Source: Gemmataceae bacterium (GTDB taxonomy: Bacteria > Planctomycetota > Planctomycetia > Gemmatales > Gemmataceae). From it: DNA of 7,859 bases. Shown here piece by piece: positions 6,398 to 7,859 of this stretch (position 1 is its first letter; each line of letters starts with the position of its first letter). A program made the position numbers and the translations under genes. Where the stretch lies: contig JADLBT010000372.1 in assembly GCA_020847555.1 (NCBI GenBank), positions 1-7,859 of the forward strand, given 5' to 3'. The notes below the pieces were generated by a model. That model saw only the letters and a program-made list of their open reading frames with translations, was not told where the DNA came from and did no database searches.

Positions 6398-7859
6398 TCA
6401 GGGAGAGTCTCCGGTGGACCGCAGCGCCGGCTTGCCCAGGTGCCTATCGAACCACTCCACGGCTTTTCTCAGCGCCGCCTCGTTCGCGCTGTGGCCGTAC
6501 CCCTTCTGCAGGTAATGTTCCTTGATCTGGCTGCCCAGCAGCTTGAACAGCGGGATCTGCGATTCCTTCACCGGGAAGATGGTGTCGAGCGTCCCGTTGA
6601 CCATCAGCACGGGCAGTTTCGGGTTGATGTGGGGATAGTAGTGGGTACGATCCAGCAGCGGATACTCGCGGGGCGGCCTCAGATTCAGCATCCCTCCCGC
6701 CATCAGCACCGCCGCCCTGAAGCGGTCCTCCACCGCCAGGAAATGGGCGTTGCTCGCCCCCAGGCTCAGACCGTAATAGCCCAGGCGATCCATGTCCACG
6801 TCGCCGCGCTGCTTCAGGTAATCGAGCGAGCGACGCAGATCCTGTCCCATCTGGATCAACAACTCCTCGTGTTCGCGCAGGTTGGCGAGCGCTTTCCTCC
6901 TGCGCTCGAGCGTCCCCTTGTAGACCGGATAGAGCAGTGCCCGGCCGCTGCGGACCAGTTCGTCCGCCCGGAATTCTCGTGCCAGAGGCTTGATGTGCTC
7001 CCGGCTGAAAGCGTCGAGGCCCGGGAAGTAGACGATCACCTGATACGGCGGCCGGGCGTGGCTCGGCAGAAACAGGTGGGCGAGCAGCGGCTCCGGCTTG
7101 CCGTCCGCGCCGTTGTAGGCCGCGTCGAAACGGACCTTCAGGTGCCGCCAGGGTCCTTCATCGTCGTCCGCCAGCGTCACCGCGGCCACGTCGCGGGATT
7201 CGTAGGCATAGCGATGACGGATGAGCTGGAAGCTGTTGGCGTCGAGCAACTCGCCGTCGGCCTGCTCCTTGAGGAAATCGCGCCAGGAGCGGATGCGGAC
7301 CAGCTTCCACGCCTCCTCCGGCTGCTCCTTGTCGGGCAACACCGCCATGCAGCGGAAGCCGAAGTTATGCTCGCGGGCCAGCGGGGCGTGAGCCGTGGTA
7401 GCCACCGCCATGTATTCCGGCTCGTCCCAGGCGCCGCCCAGGATGAAGCGCCGGCCGTCGGCGTCCTCGTTGGCGCACCATTCCTTGACGTTGCCAAACA
7501 TCCCGAAGGTGCCGAACGGCTCAACGCCGCGGAGTTGCTCGACCGGCAGCAGGTGCGGGCCAAAGTTGCTCCGCCGTGCTGCCCAGCCGCCGGTGACGCT
7601 CGCCGCCCGCCAGTGATAGATGCTCGGCAGCCGCTTGCCGGCGAAGCGTGCGTAGGCCGCGGCCTCGTACCAGCTCACCCCGCGCACGGGGTGGCTGTCC
7701 TCGCCGGGCGGATAACTGCCGTCCTTCCAGGTCGCCGGCCCCCCCGGCTTGCCGTCGGCATCGACCAGCAGCGGCTTGACCTGCTCCCACGTCGCCGGCT
7801 CGCCGTCGAGGCCGACGAAGGGCAGATCCTTCCAGTACTCGGCCCGGCTGTAGCCCCCG
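6398..7859 (-). CDS. SUMF1/FGE-fold and alpha/beta hydrolase protein, C-terminal part (N-terminus outside window)
   Basis: About 486 residues are visible and the frame is still open at position 7859, so the start is missing. A GTG at 7687 in this frame is internal: it is the Val of HPVRGVSWYEA, a conserved SUMF1-fold motif, and homologous-looking sequence continues upstream (EYWKDLPFVG, GPATWKDGSYPPGEDSHPV). The SUMF1 part extends to about 7337 (AGKRLPSIYHW, FGTFGMFGNVKEWC, ILGGAWDEPEYM, NFGFRCMAV). A linker leads to an alpha/beta hydrolase domain (about 7135-6431). It has VIVYFPGLDAF as a likely oxyanion strand, GLSLG with nucleophile Ser at 6764-6766, NGTLD with Asp at 6584-6586 and GYGHS with His at 6491-6493, so the triad is intact. 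Proteins ending this way in planctomycetes and acidobacteria usually begin with a Hanks-type Ser/Thr kinase domain; this is an inference, since none is visible here. The hydrolase substrate is unknown, an ester or peptide bond being likely. The gene ends in TGA, 258 bp before the next gene. Confidence 0.9.
   Translation of the reverse strand, partial: GGYSRAEYWKDLPFVGLDGEPATWEQVKPLLVDADGKPGGPATWKDGSYPPGEDSHPVRGVSWYEAAAYARFAGKRLPSIYHWRAASVTGGWAARRSNFGPHLLPVEQLRGVEPFGTFGMFGNVKEWCANEDADGRRFILGGAWDEPEYMAVATTAHAPLAREHNFGFRCMAVLPDKEQPEEAWKLVRIRSWRDFLKEQADGELLDANSFQLIRHRYAYESRDVAAVTLADDDEGPWRHLKVRFDAAYNGADGKPEPLLAHLFLPSHARPPYQVIVYFPGLDAFSREHIKPLAREFRADELVRSGRALLYPVYKGTLERRRKALANLREHEELLIQMGQDLRRSLDYLKQRGDVDMDRLGYYGLSLGASNAHFLAVEDRFRAAVLMAGGMLNLRPPREYPLLDRTHYYPHINPKLPVLMVNGTLDTIFPVKESQIPLFKLLGSQIKEHYLQKGYGHSANEAALRKAVEWFDRHLGKPALRSTGDSP

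Noticed and set aside
7685..7687. GTG at 7687 as start of the hydrolase gene
   Set aside because: It falls inside the conserved SUMF1 motif HPVRGVSWYEA, and the same frame continues with family-like sequence to the window edge.

Overview
This 7.9 kb window is GC-rich and carries three large genes, all on the minus strand and so read from high to low coordinates. Gene content suggests a bacterium of the PVC group, most likely a planctomycete. The reasons are: an HzsA-like dihaem protein fused to a discoidin-like and a formylglycine-generating-enzyme (FGE/SUMF1) fold domain; a secreted DUF1800 protein beside it; and a SUMF1-fold plus alpha/beta-hydrolase protein of the type usually headed by a Ser/Thr kinase. 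Acidobacteria share several of these families, so the assignment is an inference. No rRNA, tRNA, CRISPR array, insertion sequence or phage gene is visible.

Layout in transcription order. (1) 7859-6398: the 3' part of a long gene, open at the window edge, encoding the end of an FGE/SUMF1-fold domain followed by a complete alpha/beta hydrolase domain with a visible Ser-Asp-His triad. (2) 6397-6140: 258 bp without an intact gene. It holds a decayed or truncated WD40-repeat fragment, a candidate promoter, a 7-bp hairpin and a strong Shine-Dalgarno site. (3) 6139-2354: a 1261-residue exported mosaic protein made of a signal peptide, helical segment, beta-propeller, HzsA-like middle and dihaem regions with two CXXCH motifs, an F5/8C-like domain and an FGE/SUMF1-fold domain. 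(4) After 38 bp, 2315-18: a 765-residue exported DUF1800 protein with an unusually long Ala-rich helical N-terminus. The last 17 bp contain a possible Shine-Dalgarno site for another gene just outside the window, which by family habit might be DUF1501.

The second and third genes look like one transcription unit: same strand, 38-bp gap and an SD in front of each. Both products have signal peptides, so they probably act together outside the cytoplasm or at the cell surface. Their substrates are unknown. The HzsA resemblance does not imply hydrazine synthesis: the other anammox subunits are absent from the window, and a remembered HzsA haem ligand has no obvious equivalent. Both SUMF1-fold domains lack the paired active-site cysteines of true sulfatase-activating enzymes in the parts that can be seen. 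The large plus-strand open frames are antisense shadows of these genes.
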